A stretch of 64,000 nt of DNA from Alcaligenes faecalis. GTDB taxonomy: Bacteria > Pseudomonadota > Gammaproteobacteria > Burkholderiales > Burkholderiaceae_B. The DNA is taken from positions 4,100,715 to 4,164,714 of the forward strand of contig NZ_CP031747.1 of the NCBI RefSeq assembly GCF_005311025.1, given 5' to 3'. Position 1 is the first letter of the stretch. Every line of letters begins with the position of its first letter. Of this stretch, positions 18,291 to 27,214 are shown piece by piece. A program made the translations under genes and the position numbers. The notes below the pieces were generated by a model. The model searched no databases. It worked only from the letters and a program-made list of their open reading frames with translations, and was not told the DNA's origin.

Positions 18291-18767
18291 ATGTCTGCGA
18301 TCCCATTGACTGCGCAGGGCGCACAACGTTTGCAAGTCGAATTACACCGCCTCAAGACGGTGGAACGCCCGGATGTAATTAACGCCATCGCCGAAGCGCG
18401 AGCACAAGGCGATTTGTCCGAGAACGCCGAGTATGATGCCGCGCGCGAGCGCCAAGGCTTTATCGAGGGTCGGATTGCCGAATTGGAAGGCACTTTGTCC
18501 AATGCCCAGATTATCGAACCGGCCGCGCTGCAGGCGGATGGCCGCATCGTGTTTGGTGCTACGGTTGAAATCGAGGACCTGGAGTCCGGCAACACCGTGA
18601 CTTACCAGATCGTGGGTGACGTCGAGGCCGACATCCGTGCCAACAAGATTTCCATCTCCAGCCCTGTGGCTCGTGCCCTGATTGGCAAGAGCGAAGGCGA
18701 TGTGGTCGAGGTCAAGGCGCCCGCCGGTATTCGTGAATACGAAATCCTGTCGATCAGTTACGTTTGA
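18291..18767 (+). CDS. greA: Transcript cleavage factor GreA
   Basis: A 158-residue RNA polymerase secondary-channel factor that rescues backtracked complexes by stimulating RNA cleavage. The N-terminal coiled coil with acidic tip (LSENAEYDAARERQGFIEGRIAELE) and the C-terminal FKBP-like domain (IVFGATVEIEDLESGN ... SPVARALIGKSEGDVVEVKAP) are complete. ATG at 18291 follows CAGGAA; upstream extension in the same frame is not supported. In related genomes greA closes the carAB operon; here it has its own leader. Confidence 0.97.
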   Translation: MSAIPLTAQGAQRLQVELHRLKTVERPDVINAIAEARAQGDLSENAEYDAARERQGFIEGRIAELEGTLSNAQIIEPAALQADGRIVFGATVEIEDLESGNTVTYQIVGDVEADIRANKISISSPVARALIGKSEGDVVEVKAPAGIREYEILSISYV

Positions 18768-18819
18768 CCTTGCTTCTGACAGCAGGCTTGTCCTGCTGTT
18801 GATTCGAGCACGCAAAAGA

Positions 18820-18850
18820 AAGGCCCCTGCACATTGTGCGGGGGCCTTAT
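18820..18850. terminator. Bidirectional terminator between greA and yhbY
   Basis: AAGGCCCCTGCAC (18820-18832) pairs with GTGCGGGGGCCTT (18836-18848) with one wobble. A-rich and T-rich flanks on the two sides allow it to act for both convergent genes. Confidence 0.85.
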
Positions 18851-18863
18851 AATTTACGGCAGT

Positions 18864-19460
18864 TTAGCGTTTGCCCGAACCGCCCAGTCCGCGACGAGCG
18901 CCTGCCCGCAAGGACATGGCACTGCCAGGACGGTTGGTATTGCTACGGGGCGCGGCAGCAGGTTTGACTGCCGAGAACTTTTGAACGCTGCGTGGTGCGG
19001 CCGAGGCTTTTTTCGCTTGGGTGCTGCTGCGTTCAGCTTGCATTTCAGCACGGCGAGCACGTTCCGTCTTGCGCGTACGCTGAACACCGGAAGCGGCCAG
19101 CTTTTTGGGCGTGTAAGGCTCCGAAGGCTTGCGCACCGCACGGGTAGGTTTTTCAACAGGCGCTCCCAAAACAGGGGGGCGTTCGATATTGGGTCTGTAG
19201 ATAGTCAGGATTTTGCCCAGATGATGAATAGGGGCAGCATCGAGCGCATCGCAGATTTGTTCTAACATGGTCAGACGAGCCTGACGGTCATCACCGGCCA
19301 CACGGATCTTGATGAGCTGGTGAGCCTGCAGGTGGACGGTGATTTCTTTGATCACGGCGTCGGTCAGGCCATTGTCTCCAATCAGGACAACTGGGCGCAG
19401 AGCGTGAGCAGCAGCACGAAGTTCGCTGCGCTCATGAGGTGTAAGGTTGAGTTTTGGCAT
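18864..19460 (-). CDS. YhbY-family CRM-domain RNA-binding protein with long basic tail
   Basis: A 198-residue protein. Residues 1-95 form the CRM (YhbY) fold used in ribosome assembly (LTPHERSELRAAAHALRPVVLIGDNGLTDAVIKEI, then LIKIRVAGDDR). E. coli YhbY is only about 97 residues; here a second half rich in Lys, Arg, Ala and Ser follows, probably disordered and RNA-binding. It is divergent from rlmE, another 50S-assembly gene, with only 17 bases between start codons, so the promoters must overlap the coding regions. Confidence 0.9.
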   Translation of the reverse strand: MPKLNLTPHERSELRAAAHALRPVVLIGDNGLTDAVIKEITVHLQAHQLIKIRVAGDDRQARLTMLEQICDALDAAPIHHLGKILTIYRPNIERPPVLGAPVEKPTRAVRKPSEPYTPKKLAASGVQRTRKTERARRAEMQAERSSTQAKKASAAPRSVQKFSAVKPAAAPRSNTNRPGSAMSLRAGARRGLGGSGKR

Positions 19461-19477
19461 AAAGAGATTGTACGGGA

Positions 19478-20116
19478 ATGGCCAAGAAAAAATTCTCTAA
19501 AGAGTGGGTTCAGCAGCATATAAATGACCCCTACGTCAAATTGGCGCAACAAAAAGGGTATCGCGCGCGTGCGGCCTTCAAGCTCAGTGAAATATTGGAT
19601 CTGGAGAAGATTCAGGTTCAGGGCAAGGTGGTGGTCGACCTGGGGTCTACGCCGGGCAGCTGGTCGCAATTGATACGGGAACGCATGGTCGGCCCTGGCG
19701 GTGTGCTCAATGGTCGCATTATCGCACTGGATATATTGGAAATGGAACCAATTGCCGGGGTAGAGTTCATGCAAGGCGACTTTCGCGAGGACTCTGTACT
19801 GGAGCAATTGCAAGATTCCTTAAAAGGTGCGGCGGTAGACCTTGTGATTTCGGATATGGCCCCCAACTTGTCTGGTGTGGCATCGGCCGATTCCGCCCGC
19901 ATCCAGCATTTATGCGAGCTGGCACAGGAATTTGCCCTGCAGCATCTGACCGATGAAGGGGTACTGATCGTCAAAGCCTTCCACGGCAGCGGGTTTTCCC
20001 AGATCGTGGAGTCTTTCAAGCAGAATTTTGTCAGAGTCGTCGAGCGTAAACCCAAGGCTTCGCGTGATAAATCCTCCGAAACCTTTCTCGTTGCCCGTGG
20101 CTTGAAGCGCAGGTAA
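19478..20116 (+). CDS. rlmE: 23S rRNA (uridine-2'-O-) methyltransferase
   Basis: A 212-residue S-adenosylmethionine-dependent enzyme (formerly RrmJ/FtsJ) that methylates U2552 of 23S rRNA late in 50S assembly. SAM-binding [14 protein letters not shown] (about residue 50), the catalytic aspartate in [11 protein letters not shown], and the lysine in VKAFHGSGF complete the K-D-K-E set. It is followed after 107 bases by ftsH, the normal bacterial pairing. The start ATG at 19478 lies in the short gap to yhbY. Confidence 0.97.
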   Translation: MAKKKFSKEWVQQHINDPYVKLAQQKGYRARAAFKLSEILDLEKIQVQGKVVVDLGSTPGSWSQLIRERMVGPGGVLNGRIIALDILEMEPIAGVEFMQGDFREDSVLEQLQDSLKGAAVDLVISDMAPNLSGVASADSARIQHLCELAQEFALQHLTDEGVLIVKAFHGSGFSQIVESFKQNFVRVVERKPKASRDKSSETFLVARGLKRR

Positions 20117-20223
20117 TTTATGACTTGCCGGGCTTTGAATCGGGTAGAATGAACTATGTATGGCGCTTGTTCAGGTATGTGTAAGCATATGGAGCAAGTT
20201 ATCGCAATCGCAGGAGATTGGCT

Positions 20224-22137
20224 TTGAACAATTCGTTTTCCAAAGTCGCGATCTGGATGGTTATTGCGCTGGTGCTGTTTACTGTTTTCAAGCAGTTTGA
20301 CGGCCGGCCACCAGCCACTGATGGCGTCACTTACACACAATTCATGAATGATGCCCGCTCCGGCCGCATCAGCAAGGTGGATATTCAGGGCGATACCCTG
20401 CATGTCACGCCGGATTCTGGCCGCAGCTACTCGCTGACGTCCCCCGGTGACCTGTGGATGGTGCCTGAACTGGTGAAATCCGGTGTGCAGGTATCGGGTA
20501 AAGCCCGTGAAGAGCCTTCCTTCCTGACCAGCCTGTTCATCTCCTGGTTCCCCATGCTGCTCCTGATTGGCGTGTGGGTGTTCTTCATGCGTCAGATGCA
20601 AGGTGGCGGCAAGGGCGGGGCATTCAGCTTCGGTAAATCCCGTGCACGTTTGCTGGACGAGAACTCCAACCCTGTTACCTTTGCGGACGTGGCCGGTTGC
20701 GACGAAGCCAAGGAAGACGTACAGGAACTGGTGGACTTTCTGCGCGACCCAAGCCGCTTCCAGCGTCTGGGTGGCCGCATCCCACGCGGTATCCTGATGG
20801 TGGGCTCGCCGGGTACAGGTAAGACCCTGTTGGCTCGTGCCATTGCAGGCGAAGCCAAAGTGCCTTTCTTCAGCATTTCCGGTTCCGACTTCGTCGAAAT
20901 GTTTGTGGGTGTGGGTGCTTCCCGCGTTCGCGATATGTTCGAGACCGCCAAGAAGCAATCGCCTTGCATCATCTTTATCGACGAAATTGACGCCGTGGGC
21001 CGCCAGCGTGGCGCAGGCCTGGGCGGTGGTAACGACGAACGTGAACAGACACTGAACCAGTTGCTGGTCGAGATGGACGGTTTTGAAACCGGCCAAGGCG
21101 TACTGGTCATTGCTGCAACCAACCGTCCTGACGTACTGGACCCCGCTTTGCTTCGTCCTGGTCGTTTTGACCGTCAAGTGGTTGTTGGCCTGCCTGACAT
21201 CCGTGGTCGTGAGCAGATTCTGAAAGTGCACATGCGCAAAGTGCCTTTGGCTCCCAACGTGGACGCCGTGGTGCTGGCTCGTGGTACTCCCGGTTTCTCC
21301 GGTGCTGATCTGGCCAACCTGGTCAACGAAGCCGCTTTGTTCGCTGCGCGCCGTAATGGTCGCACCGTGGATATGCAGGACTTCGAGCGCGCCAAGGACA
21401 AGATCATCATGGGTGCAGAACGTCGCACCATGATCATGCCCGAGGAAGAGCGTCGCAACACCGCTTACCACGAAGCCGGTCACGCTTTGGTAGCTTGCAT
21501 GCTGCCCAAGACGGACCCGGTTCACAAAGTCACCATCATTCCTCGTGGTCGTGCTTTGGGTGTCACCATGCAATTGCCGGAAGGTGATCGCTACAGCATG
21601 GACAAAGAGCGCCTGTTGAACATGATCGCCGTGCTGTTCGGTGGCCGTATCGCTGAAGAAGTGTTCATGAATCAAATGACCACGGGCGCATCGAACGACT
21701 TTGAACGTGCCACGCAAATTGCGCGTGACATCGTGACTCGCTACGGCATGACAGACTCTCTGGGGCCTGTTGTGTACGCCGAGAACGAAGGCGAAGTGTT
21801 CCTGGGTCGCAGCGTCACCAAAACCACCCATGTGTCCGAAGCCACCATGCAGAAAGTGGACTTCGAAATCCGCAAGATTATCGACGAACAGTACGCGGTT
21901 GCCCGCAAGCTGATCGAAGACAATATGGACAAGATGCATGCCATGGCCAAGGCCTTGCTGGAGTGGGAAACCATTGATGCCGACCAGATCGACGACATCA
22001 TGAAAGGTTTGCCACCACGGGCGCCACACGTGCCCAACAGCAATGACAACACACCCTCCGATGGCTCCACGCCACCAGCCGCTGGTCCTCGCCCAGCCGA
22101 TGACAAGGGTGCCGCGGCGACAACGCCGGTTGCTTAA
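20224..22137 (+). CDS. ftsH: ATP-dependent zinc metalloprotease FtsH
   Basis: A 637-residue membrane-anchored AAA+ protease that degrades LpxC, sigma-32 and misassembled membrane proteins. Two N-terminal membrane segments flank a periplasmic domain; Walker A GSPGTGKT at residues 194-201, Walker [15 protein letters not shown], second region of homology, and the zinc site HEAGH at 416-420. The start is taken as TTG at 20224, seven bases after GGAG (20213-20216), giving the conserved [11 protein letters not shown]; the TTG at 20218 is too close to the ribosome site. folP follows after 26 bases. Confidence 0.97.
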   Translation: MNNSFSKVAIWMVIALVLFTVFKQFDGRPPATDGVTYTQFMNDARSGRISKVDIQGDTLHVTPDSGRSYSLTSPGDLWMVPELVKSGVQVSGKAREEPSFLTSLFISWFPMLLLIGVWVFFMRQMQGGGKGGAFSFGKSRARLLDENSNPVTFADVAGCDEAKEDVQELVDFLRDPSRFQRLGGRIPRGILMVGSPGTGKTLLARAIAGEAKVPFFSISGSDFVEMFVGVGASRVRDMFETAKKQSPCIIFIDEIDAVGRQRGAGLGGGNDEREQTLNQLLVEMDGFETGQGVLVIAATNRPDVLDPALLRPGRFDRQVVVGLPDIRGREQILKVHMRKVPLAPNVDAVVLARGTPGFSGADLANLVNEAALFAARRNGRTVDMQDFERAKDKIIMGAERRTMIMPEEERRNTAYHEAGHALVACMLPKTDPVHKVTIIPRGRALGVTMQLPEGDRYSMDKERLLNMIAVLFGGRIAEEVFMNQMTTGASNDFERATQIARDIVTRYGMTDSLGPVVYAENEGEVFLGRSVTKTTHVSEATMQKVDFEIRKIIDEQYAVARKLIEDNMDKMHAMAKALLEWETIDADQIDDIMKGLPPRAPHVPNSNDNTPSDGSTPPAAGPRPADDKGAAATTPVA

Positions 22138-22163
22138 CTTACAACATAGGCCATGCCTATTTC

Positions 22164-23006
22164 ATGAATTACCCTGAGTGGTCTTGTGGGCGCTTCCAGT
22201 TTGGGCTGGAGCGCCCTTTGGTTATGGGGATTGTGAATGTCACCCCAGACTCCTTTTATGACGGCAATGCACACAATGATTTGCCTCGGGCGCTGGACCA
22301 CGCCCGTCAATTAATCGCCGAAGGCGCAGACATTCTGGATATTGGTGGCGAGTCGACTCGTCCCGGTGCCGAACCCGTTTCCCTGGAACAAGAGCTTGAG
22401 CGTGTCATCCCGCTGATCGAGGGCTTGCGCGACAGCGGTGTGGCCTTGTCGGTGGATACGTTCAAGCCTGAGGTCATGCGCGCCAGCCTGGCGGCCGGTG
22501 CAGACATGATCAATGACATCTATGCCTTGCGCATGCCCGGTGCCCTCGAGGCCGTCAAGGACTCCAATTGCGGGCTGTGCATCATGCACATGCAAGGTGA
22601 GCCCCGGACCATGCAAGAGCAGGTGCACTACGATGATGTGGTCGTTGATGTACGTCATTTTTTGCAACAACGATGTGACGCCATAGTGAGCGCAGGCATT
22701 CAATCCGAGCGTATCATGCTGGATCCCGGCTTTGGCTTCGGTAAAACAGCGGCACATAATTATCAGTTGCTACGGGATTTGCAGCAGGCGGCAGTGCCTG
22801 GTTACCCCTGGTTGATCGGCTTGTCGCGCAAATCCATGATTGGCCATGTCACGGGGAAACCCGCCAGTGAGCGTTTGATTGGCAGTCTATCGGCAGCCCT
22901 TGCCTGCGTGGCACGGGGCGCAAAAATTGTCCGTGTCCATGATGTAGCCGCCACGCGCGAAGCGCTGGATGTGTGGAACGCGGTTGAATGTGGAGTCTCT
23001 GAATGA
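22164..23006 (+). CDS. folP: Dihydropteroate synthase
   Basis: A 280-residue enzyme joining p-aminobenzoate to hydroxymethyl-dihydropterin pyrophosphate in folate synthesis; the sulfonamide target. Both family signatures are seen: [15 protein letters not shown] near residue 21 and [16 protein letters not shown] near residue 55, with the later SRKSMIG loop and the C-terminal [13 protein letters not shown]. It overlaps glmM by four bases (ATGA), so the two are translationally coupled, as in many proteobacteria. Confidence 0.97.
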   Translation: MNYPEWSCGRFQFGLERPLVMGIVNVTPDSFYDGNAHNDLPRALDHARQLIAEGADILDIGGESTRPGAEPVSLEQELERVIPLIEGLRDSGVALSVDTFKPEVMRASLAAGADMINDIYALRMPGALEAVKDSNCGLCIMHMQGEPRTMQEQVHYDDVVVDVRHFLQQRCDAIVSAGIQSERIMLDPGFGFGKTAAHNYQLLRDLQQAAVPGYPWLIGLSRKSMIGHVTGKPASERLIGSLSAALACVARGAKIVRVHDVAATREALDVWNAVECGVSE

Positions 23007-24346
23007 GCGATCGTAAGTATTTCGGCACCGATGGTGTCCGCGGTGAAGTAGGTGGCCCAACGATTAACCCGGAGTTCGCTTTGCGCCTGGGTTACGCTGC
23101 CGGGCAGGTTCTGGCTGCCCAGTATGAAGGTACAGGCCGCCCCACCGTGGTGATTGGCAAGGACACCCGTATTTCTGGCTACATGCTGGAATCGGCGCTG
23201 GAAGCCGGTTTGTCGGCCGCCGGGATCGATGTATTGCTGGCTGGCCCTGTGCCTACGCCCGCTGTGGCCTATTTGACGCGTACGCTGCGCCTGACGGCCG
23301 GTATCGTGATCTCTGCCTCGCACAACCCGTATTACGACAACGGTATCAAGTTCTTTTCCGCACAGGGCACCAAGCTGCCTGACGAGATCGAGCTGAAAAT
23401 CGAGCAAGCCATTGACCAGCCCATGCACTGGGTGAAGTCCGAGTCCCTGGGCCGCGCCCGTCGTCTGGCTGACTCGGCTGGCCGTTATATTGAATTTTGC
23501 AAGAGTGCCTTCCCGAACGACTTGAACCTGAACGGGCTCAAGATTGTTGTGGATGCCGCTCATGGCGCGGCTTACAACATCGCTCCGCACGTGTTCCGCG
23601 AATTGGGTGCCGAAGTGGTTGCCGTGGGTGTTCAACCTGATGGGTTCAACATCAATCAGGAAGTGGGCGCGACTTATCCCGAGAAGCTGGCCGAAGAAGT
23701 ACGCAAGCACGGCGCAGATTTGGGGATTGCGTTGGATGGTGACGCAGACCGTCTGCAAATGGTCGATTCCCAGGGACGCATTTACAATGGCGACGAACTA
23801 TTGTATCTAATTGTTGCTGATCATCTGCAGACCCAGCCTGTAAAAGGTGTGGTCGGCACGCTGATGACCAACCTGGGTTTCGAGAAGAAAATGCAGGAAT
23901 TGGGCGTGGAGTTTGCCCGCGCCAAAGTGGGCGACCGTTACGTGCTGGAATTGATGCAGCAAAACGGCTGGGTGTTCGGTGGCGAAAGCTCCGGTCACCT
24001 GCTGTGCCTGGACTGGCACACCACAGGCGATGGTATTATTGCCGCCTTGCAAGTGCTGACCGCCCTGTGCCATAGCGGCAAGAGCCTGCCAGAACTGATG
24101 GAAGGCCTGAAGATGTACCCGCAAATTATGGTTAACGTGCCATTGCAAGCGGGCCAGGACTGGAAAAACCATGCGGGTTTGCAACAGGCAACCCGTGAAG
24201 TGGAGCAAATGTTGGGTGACCGTGGGCGAGTGCTTATTCGTGCATCAGGTACAGAACCCAAGCTGCGCTTGATGGTGGAAGCAGAACAAGCCGATCTGGC
24301 TCAAGCAGGCATCGATACCTTGCTTGCAGTGGATTTAATGAAATAG
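23003..24346 (+). CDS. glmM: Phosphoglucosamine mutase
   Basis: A 447-residue enzyme converting glucosamine-6-phosphate to glucosamine-1-phosphate for peptidoglycan and lipopolysaccharide precursors. The phosphoserine loop is [12 protein letters not shown] (Ser106), the metal loop [13 protein letters not shown], the sugar-binding GGESSGH and the phosphate-binding [13 protein letters not shown]. It begins inside the folP stop codon. No terminator is visible in the 68-base gap to the acyltransferase gene. Confidence 0.97.
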   Translation: MSDRKYFGTDGVRGEVGGPTINPEFALRLGYAAGQVLAAQYEGTGRPTVVIGKDTRISGYMLESALEAGLSAAGIDVLLAGPVPTPAVAYLTRTLRLTAGIVISASHNPYYDNGIKFFSAQGTKLPDEIELKIEQAIDQPMHWVKSESLGRARRLADSAGRYIEFCKSAFPNDLNLNGLKIVVDAAHGAAYNIAPHVFRELGAEVVAVGVQPDGFNINQEVGATYPEKLAEEVRKHGADLGIALDGDADRLQMVDSQGRIYNGDELLYLIVADHLQTQPVKGVVGTLMTNLGFEKKMQELGVEFARAKVGDRYVLELMQQNGWVFGGESSGHLLCLDWHTTGDGIIAALQVLTALCHSGKSLPELMEGLKMYPQIMVNVPLQAGQDWKNHAGLQQATREVEQMLGDRGRVLIRASGTEPKLRLMVEAEQADLAQAGIDTLLAVDLMK

Positions 24347-24379
24347 TAATGTGGCTATCAAATACCTGAAACATTGTTT

Positions 24380-24392
24380 GTGCATGATGCAC
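24380..24392. promoter_or_regulatory. Perfect 13-base palindrome before the OlsB-like gene
   Basis: GTGCATGATGCAC, flanked by TTT and GAAA that extend the symmetry. It ends 10 bases before the ribosome site of the next gene, so it could be an operator or a small leader hairpin. Confidence 0.45.
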
Positions 24393-24414
24393 GAAAGTGT
24401 TTGGAGTCATCACG

Positions 24415-25197
24415 ATGCTAAATCTTGAGCGCGAACGTACTGAAGTGGATTGGGCGAATACTTGGGCAGGTCATACCGTTGGAGGCCTGGCCTTGCGCCT
24501 GGCTCGTACCCAGGCTGAGCTTGAATGCCTTCAGCGCTTGCGTTTTCAGGTTTTCACCCAGGAAATGAATGCCGTCTTTCCAGACCAGCACAATGGTCTG
24601 GATATAGACCGCTTCGACCCCTGGTGCGAGCATTTCATGGTTACCGAACCCGAAGAAAACCGGGTTGTAGGAACCTACCGCTTGCTGACCCCTGAAAATG
24701 CCAATAAAGCGGGCGGCTATTACTCAGAGTCCGAATTCGATATCAGCGCCCTGGATGCGCTGCGCCCCAGCCTGGTTGAGGTTGGGCGCTCCTGCATCCA
24801 TCCCGACTACCGTAATGGCTCGGCCATCATGATGCTGTGGGGTGGCATTGCTGCCCTGACGCGTGTAGGCGGTTACCGTTACCTTCTGGGTTGTGCCAGT
24901 GTCAGTTTGCGTGACGATGGCGTCACCGCCGCCGAAGTCTGGCGTGTGGCCCAAAAGTCCATGCAGGACAACAAGCACATTCCGCATGTGCAGCCCTTGA
25001 ATCGCTATCCGGTTGAACGACTGAACAGCGATTTGCCAGCGCGCATTCCACCGCTGATCAAAGGCTACCTGAAGCTGGGTGCCACGATTTGTGGTGAGCC
25101 TGCCTGGGATCCGGACTTCAATACGGCAGACTTTCCTGTCCTGCTGGATCTGGAAGCCATGGACGAGCGCTATAAACGTCACTTTGGCCTGGTCTGA
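24415..25197 (+). CDS. olsB: OlsB-like GNAT N-acyltransferase (ornithine lipid synthesis)
   Basis: A 260-residue protein of the Acetyltransf_5 group. Typical parts are CLQRLRFQVFTQEMNAVFP, the conserved acidic strand before it, VVGTYRLLTPENA, and LVEVGRSCIHPDYRNGSAIMML. OlsB transfers a 3-hydroxyacyl group from acyl-carrier protein to ornithine, the first step to phosphorus-free ornithine lipids; no olsA is in the window. The start ATG at 24415 has GGAG nine bases upstream; a GTG 18 bases earlier is in frame. The position beside ppx, ppk and pst genes agrees with a role in phosphate saving, but the same fold serves other N-acyl amino acid synthases. Confidence 0.75.
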   Translation: MLNLERERTEVDWANTWAGHTVGGLALRLARTQAELECLQRLRFQVFTQEMNAVFPDQHNGLDIDRFDPWCEHFMVTEPEENRVVGTYRLLTPENANKAGGYYSESEFDISALDALRPSLVEVGRSCIHPDYRNGSAIMMLWGGIAALTRVGGYRYLLGCASVSLRDDGVTAAEVWRVAQKSMQDNKHIPHVQPLNRYPVERLNSDLPARIPPLIKGYLKLGATICGEPAWDPDFNTADFPVLLDLEAMDERYKRHFGLV

Positions 25198-25254
25198 TTG
25201 CGTATTGCTCAGGCCTGACCAAGTCGGGCCTGAATAGGGCCTGCGAATAAAAAG

Positions 25255-25298
25255 AACCCCCGAAAGTTGGATTGCCATCCAACTTTCGGGGGTTTTTT
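25255..25298. terminator. Long bidirectional terminator between olsB-like gene and ppx
   Basis: An 18-base perfect stem, 25255-25272 with 25277-25294, loop TGCC, with A residues on the left and T residues on the right, between convergent genes. Confidence 0.95.
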
Positions 25299-25315
25299 AG
25301 GTTCTGATGATCTGC

Positions 25316-25335
25316 TTGGCTTGGCTTGGCTTGGC
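25316..25335. repeat. Pentanucleotide tandem repeat, TTGGC x 4
   Basis: Four exact copies of TTGGC just after the terminator in the convergent gap. Confidence 0.9.
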
Positions 25336-25484
25336 AGGCTTTGGCGCTGTCAATGAGCGGCTCGGCCAGCTAGCGTCAGCCATACTCCAATCAACGGGCC
25401 TGTCAGCAAGGCTATCGGGGCTGTAAGCTGGGTGGAGTGTTTTTCAACAGGCCCACCTGGCCGCTACACGTTCAGCAGGCCTTG

Positions 25485-26975
25485 TCAGACCAGCTCCAAG
25501 CTCAAATCATTGATATCGCTTTGCCAAGCCTGTACTTCAGCCAGCAAGGAGGCCTGGGACAGGGGATGGCTGGCCATCCATTCGTGATCCAGATGAATCA
25601 TGACGGTTTTGCCACGCGCTTGCAGGCTCAGCGGCAAGGTTTCCCTGTCCTCGCGACGGCGCATCAGCATGACGGCCAGACGCAGGCTCAGCAATGTCAG
25701 CCACCAGGCGTTATTGGACTCAAAGCGCTTGAGTTTGCCCAGCTTGCCCTGGTGACCCAGGCTCAGGAAGCTCAACAAGGCTTGGTCGTCGTTGGAAAAA
25801 CCGGGCATATCGGCATGTTCCAGCACGTAGGCCGTGTGCTTGTGGTAATCCGCATGTGCAATGCTCAGGCCCACTTCATGAAGATCGGCGGCCCAGCCCA
25901 ATTGACGCTGCAGTTCCTGCACTTCAGGGGTGTCGGGCAGCTTCAGTTGTGCGAAGAACTTCATCGCCGCATCGTGCACACGATGGGCCTGGCGTGTGTC
26001 GACCTGATAGCGCTTCATCATTTGCTGAACGGTCTGGTCACGCTGATCGTGTTCCGATTCGCGCCCCAGCATGTCGTAGAGCACACCCACACGCAGTGCG
26101 CCTTCACCAGGCAGCATCTGGCGAATCTTCAGCTCCTGGAAGGCGGCCATCATAATGGCCAGACCTGCCGCCAGCACGGGCGCGCGGTGAGGCTTGATAC
26201 CGCTCAGATTGCGTGTGTCCACCTTGCCATCGTGTACCAGGCGTTTGCGCAGCAATTCCATGCCTTCCAGGGTGATCCCCTTTTTGGACATGCCGTTCTC
26301 TTGCAGGATGGCGATCAGACCCTTGGCGGTTCCGGAGGAGCCATACGCTTCCTGCCAGCCCGTTTTGCGGTATTGGCGCGTAATTCCTTCCAGTTCGCGA
26401 CGAGCCGTCAGGATCGCATTGCTCATGCGCTCTTCGGTGATCACGCCATCGGAGAAAAACTTGTCGGTATAGCTGACACAGCCCATGTAGAGCGAAGACA
26501 GCAGCAGAGGTTTGAGGCCCTTGCCAATAATGACTTCGGTCGAACCGCCGCCGATGTCGATCATCAGACGGCGATTGGGGGAGGGGGGCAGCTCGTTGCT
26601 GATCCCCGAGAAAATCAGGCGGGCTTCCTCGTGGCCGGAGATGACCTCGATAGGAAAGCCAAAGGCCGCCTCGGCAGCCGGCAGAACCTCGCTTAAATTG
26701 CGTGCCACCCGGAAGGTATTGGTGGCCACAGCGCGAACGCGATTGGGGTGAAAACCGGCCAGACGTTCGTTGAAGCGTTTCAGAATGACTACGGCGCGTT
26801 CAATGGCATCGGGACTGATGTATTTGTCGGGACCCATGCCAGCGGCGAGTCGGACGGATTCATTCAGGCGGTCAATGGTGTAGATCTGGGCATGACCGTT
26901 GTGCTGAACCACTCGTCCAATGGATAAACGAAAGCTGTTGGAGCCCAGGTCCACAGCGGCAAGAAGTTGTTCCAT
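25485..26975 (-). CDS. ppx: Exopolyphosphatase (Ppx/GppA family)
   Basis: A 496-residue enzyme releasing phosphate from polyphosphate chains (GppA members instead hydrolyse pppGpp). The actin-like ATPase fold motifs are visible: AAVDLGSNSFRLSIGR at the N-terminus, AVATNTFRVARN, ISGHEEARLIFSGI and MIDIGGGSTEVIIG; a C-terminal HD-type half follows (HRVHDAAMKFF, ADLHEVGLSIAHADYHKHTAYVL). It faces ppk1 across a 240-base divergent promoter region, the usual functional pair. Confidence 0.95.
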   Translation of the reverse strand: MEQLLAAVDLGSNSFRLSIGRVVQHNGHAQIYTIDRLNESVRLAAGMGPDKYISPDAIERAVVILKRFNERLAGFHPNRVRAVATNTFRVARNLSEVLPAAEAAFGFPIEVISGHEEARLIFSGISNELPPSPNRRLMIDIGGGSTEVIIGKGLKPLLLSSLYMGCVSYTDKFFSDGVITEERMSNAILTARRELEGITRQYRKTGWQEAYGSSGTAKGLIAILQENGMSKKGITLEGMELLRKRLVHDGKVDTRNLSGIKPHRAPVLAAGLAIMMAAFQELKIRQMLPGEGALRVGVLYDMLGRESEHDQRDQTVQQMMKRYQVDTRQAHRVHDAAMKFFAQLKLPDTPEVQELQRQLGWAADLHEVGLSIAHADYHKHTAYVLEHADMPGFSNDDQALLSFLSLGHQGKLGKLKRFESNNAWWLTLLSLRLAVMLMRRREDRETLPLSLQARGKTVMIHLDHEWMASHPLSQASLLAEVQAWQSDINDLSLELV

Positions 26976-27004
26976 GAGGCATCGCTCGGGATGATTACTG
27001 TGCG

Positions 27005-27010
27005 ATTATA
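27005..27010 (-). promoter_or_regulatory. Candidate -10 element of ppx
   Basis: Read on the minus strand this is TATAAT, about 30 bases before the ppx start. The hexamer 17 bases upstream of it (ACAAAA) is a poor -35, so an activator may be needed. Confidence 0.35.
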
Positions 27011-27150
27011 AGGACATTAATCATGGGTTTTGTTACATAAACCGGAAAATTAAGAAAAGTTAGACGAAAGCATCTTGGGAAAGGCGATGTGATATTTGCG
27101 CTCCTGCCAGGCAGAGCTGTTTTAGACTTGAATTGCTACGGGTCATAGAG

Positions 27151-27167
27151 CTGTAACATTCATGTAG
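27151..27167 (+). promoter_or_regulatory. Weak Pho-box-like sequence before ppk1
   Basis: CTGTAACATTCATGTAG resembles one Pho box of two CTGTNAN half sites 11 bases apart; the second half is poor. It lies 48 bases before the ppk1 start. Confidence 0.3.
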
Positions 27168-27214
27168 TAAAAGTCTCACGATCCCATTTTCTTTGGCTTT
27201 TTAACGACCTCACC

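Noticed and set aside
19618..22029. A minus-strand open frame of 803 codons across rlmE and ftsH
   Set aside because: Same phase effect as at carB; the product is His/Gln-rich low-complexity text with no family resemblance.
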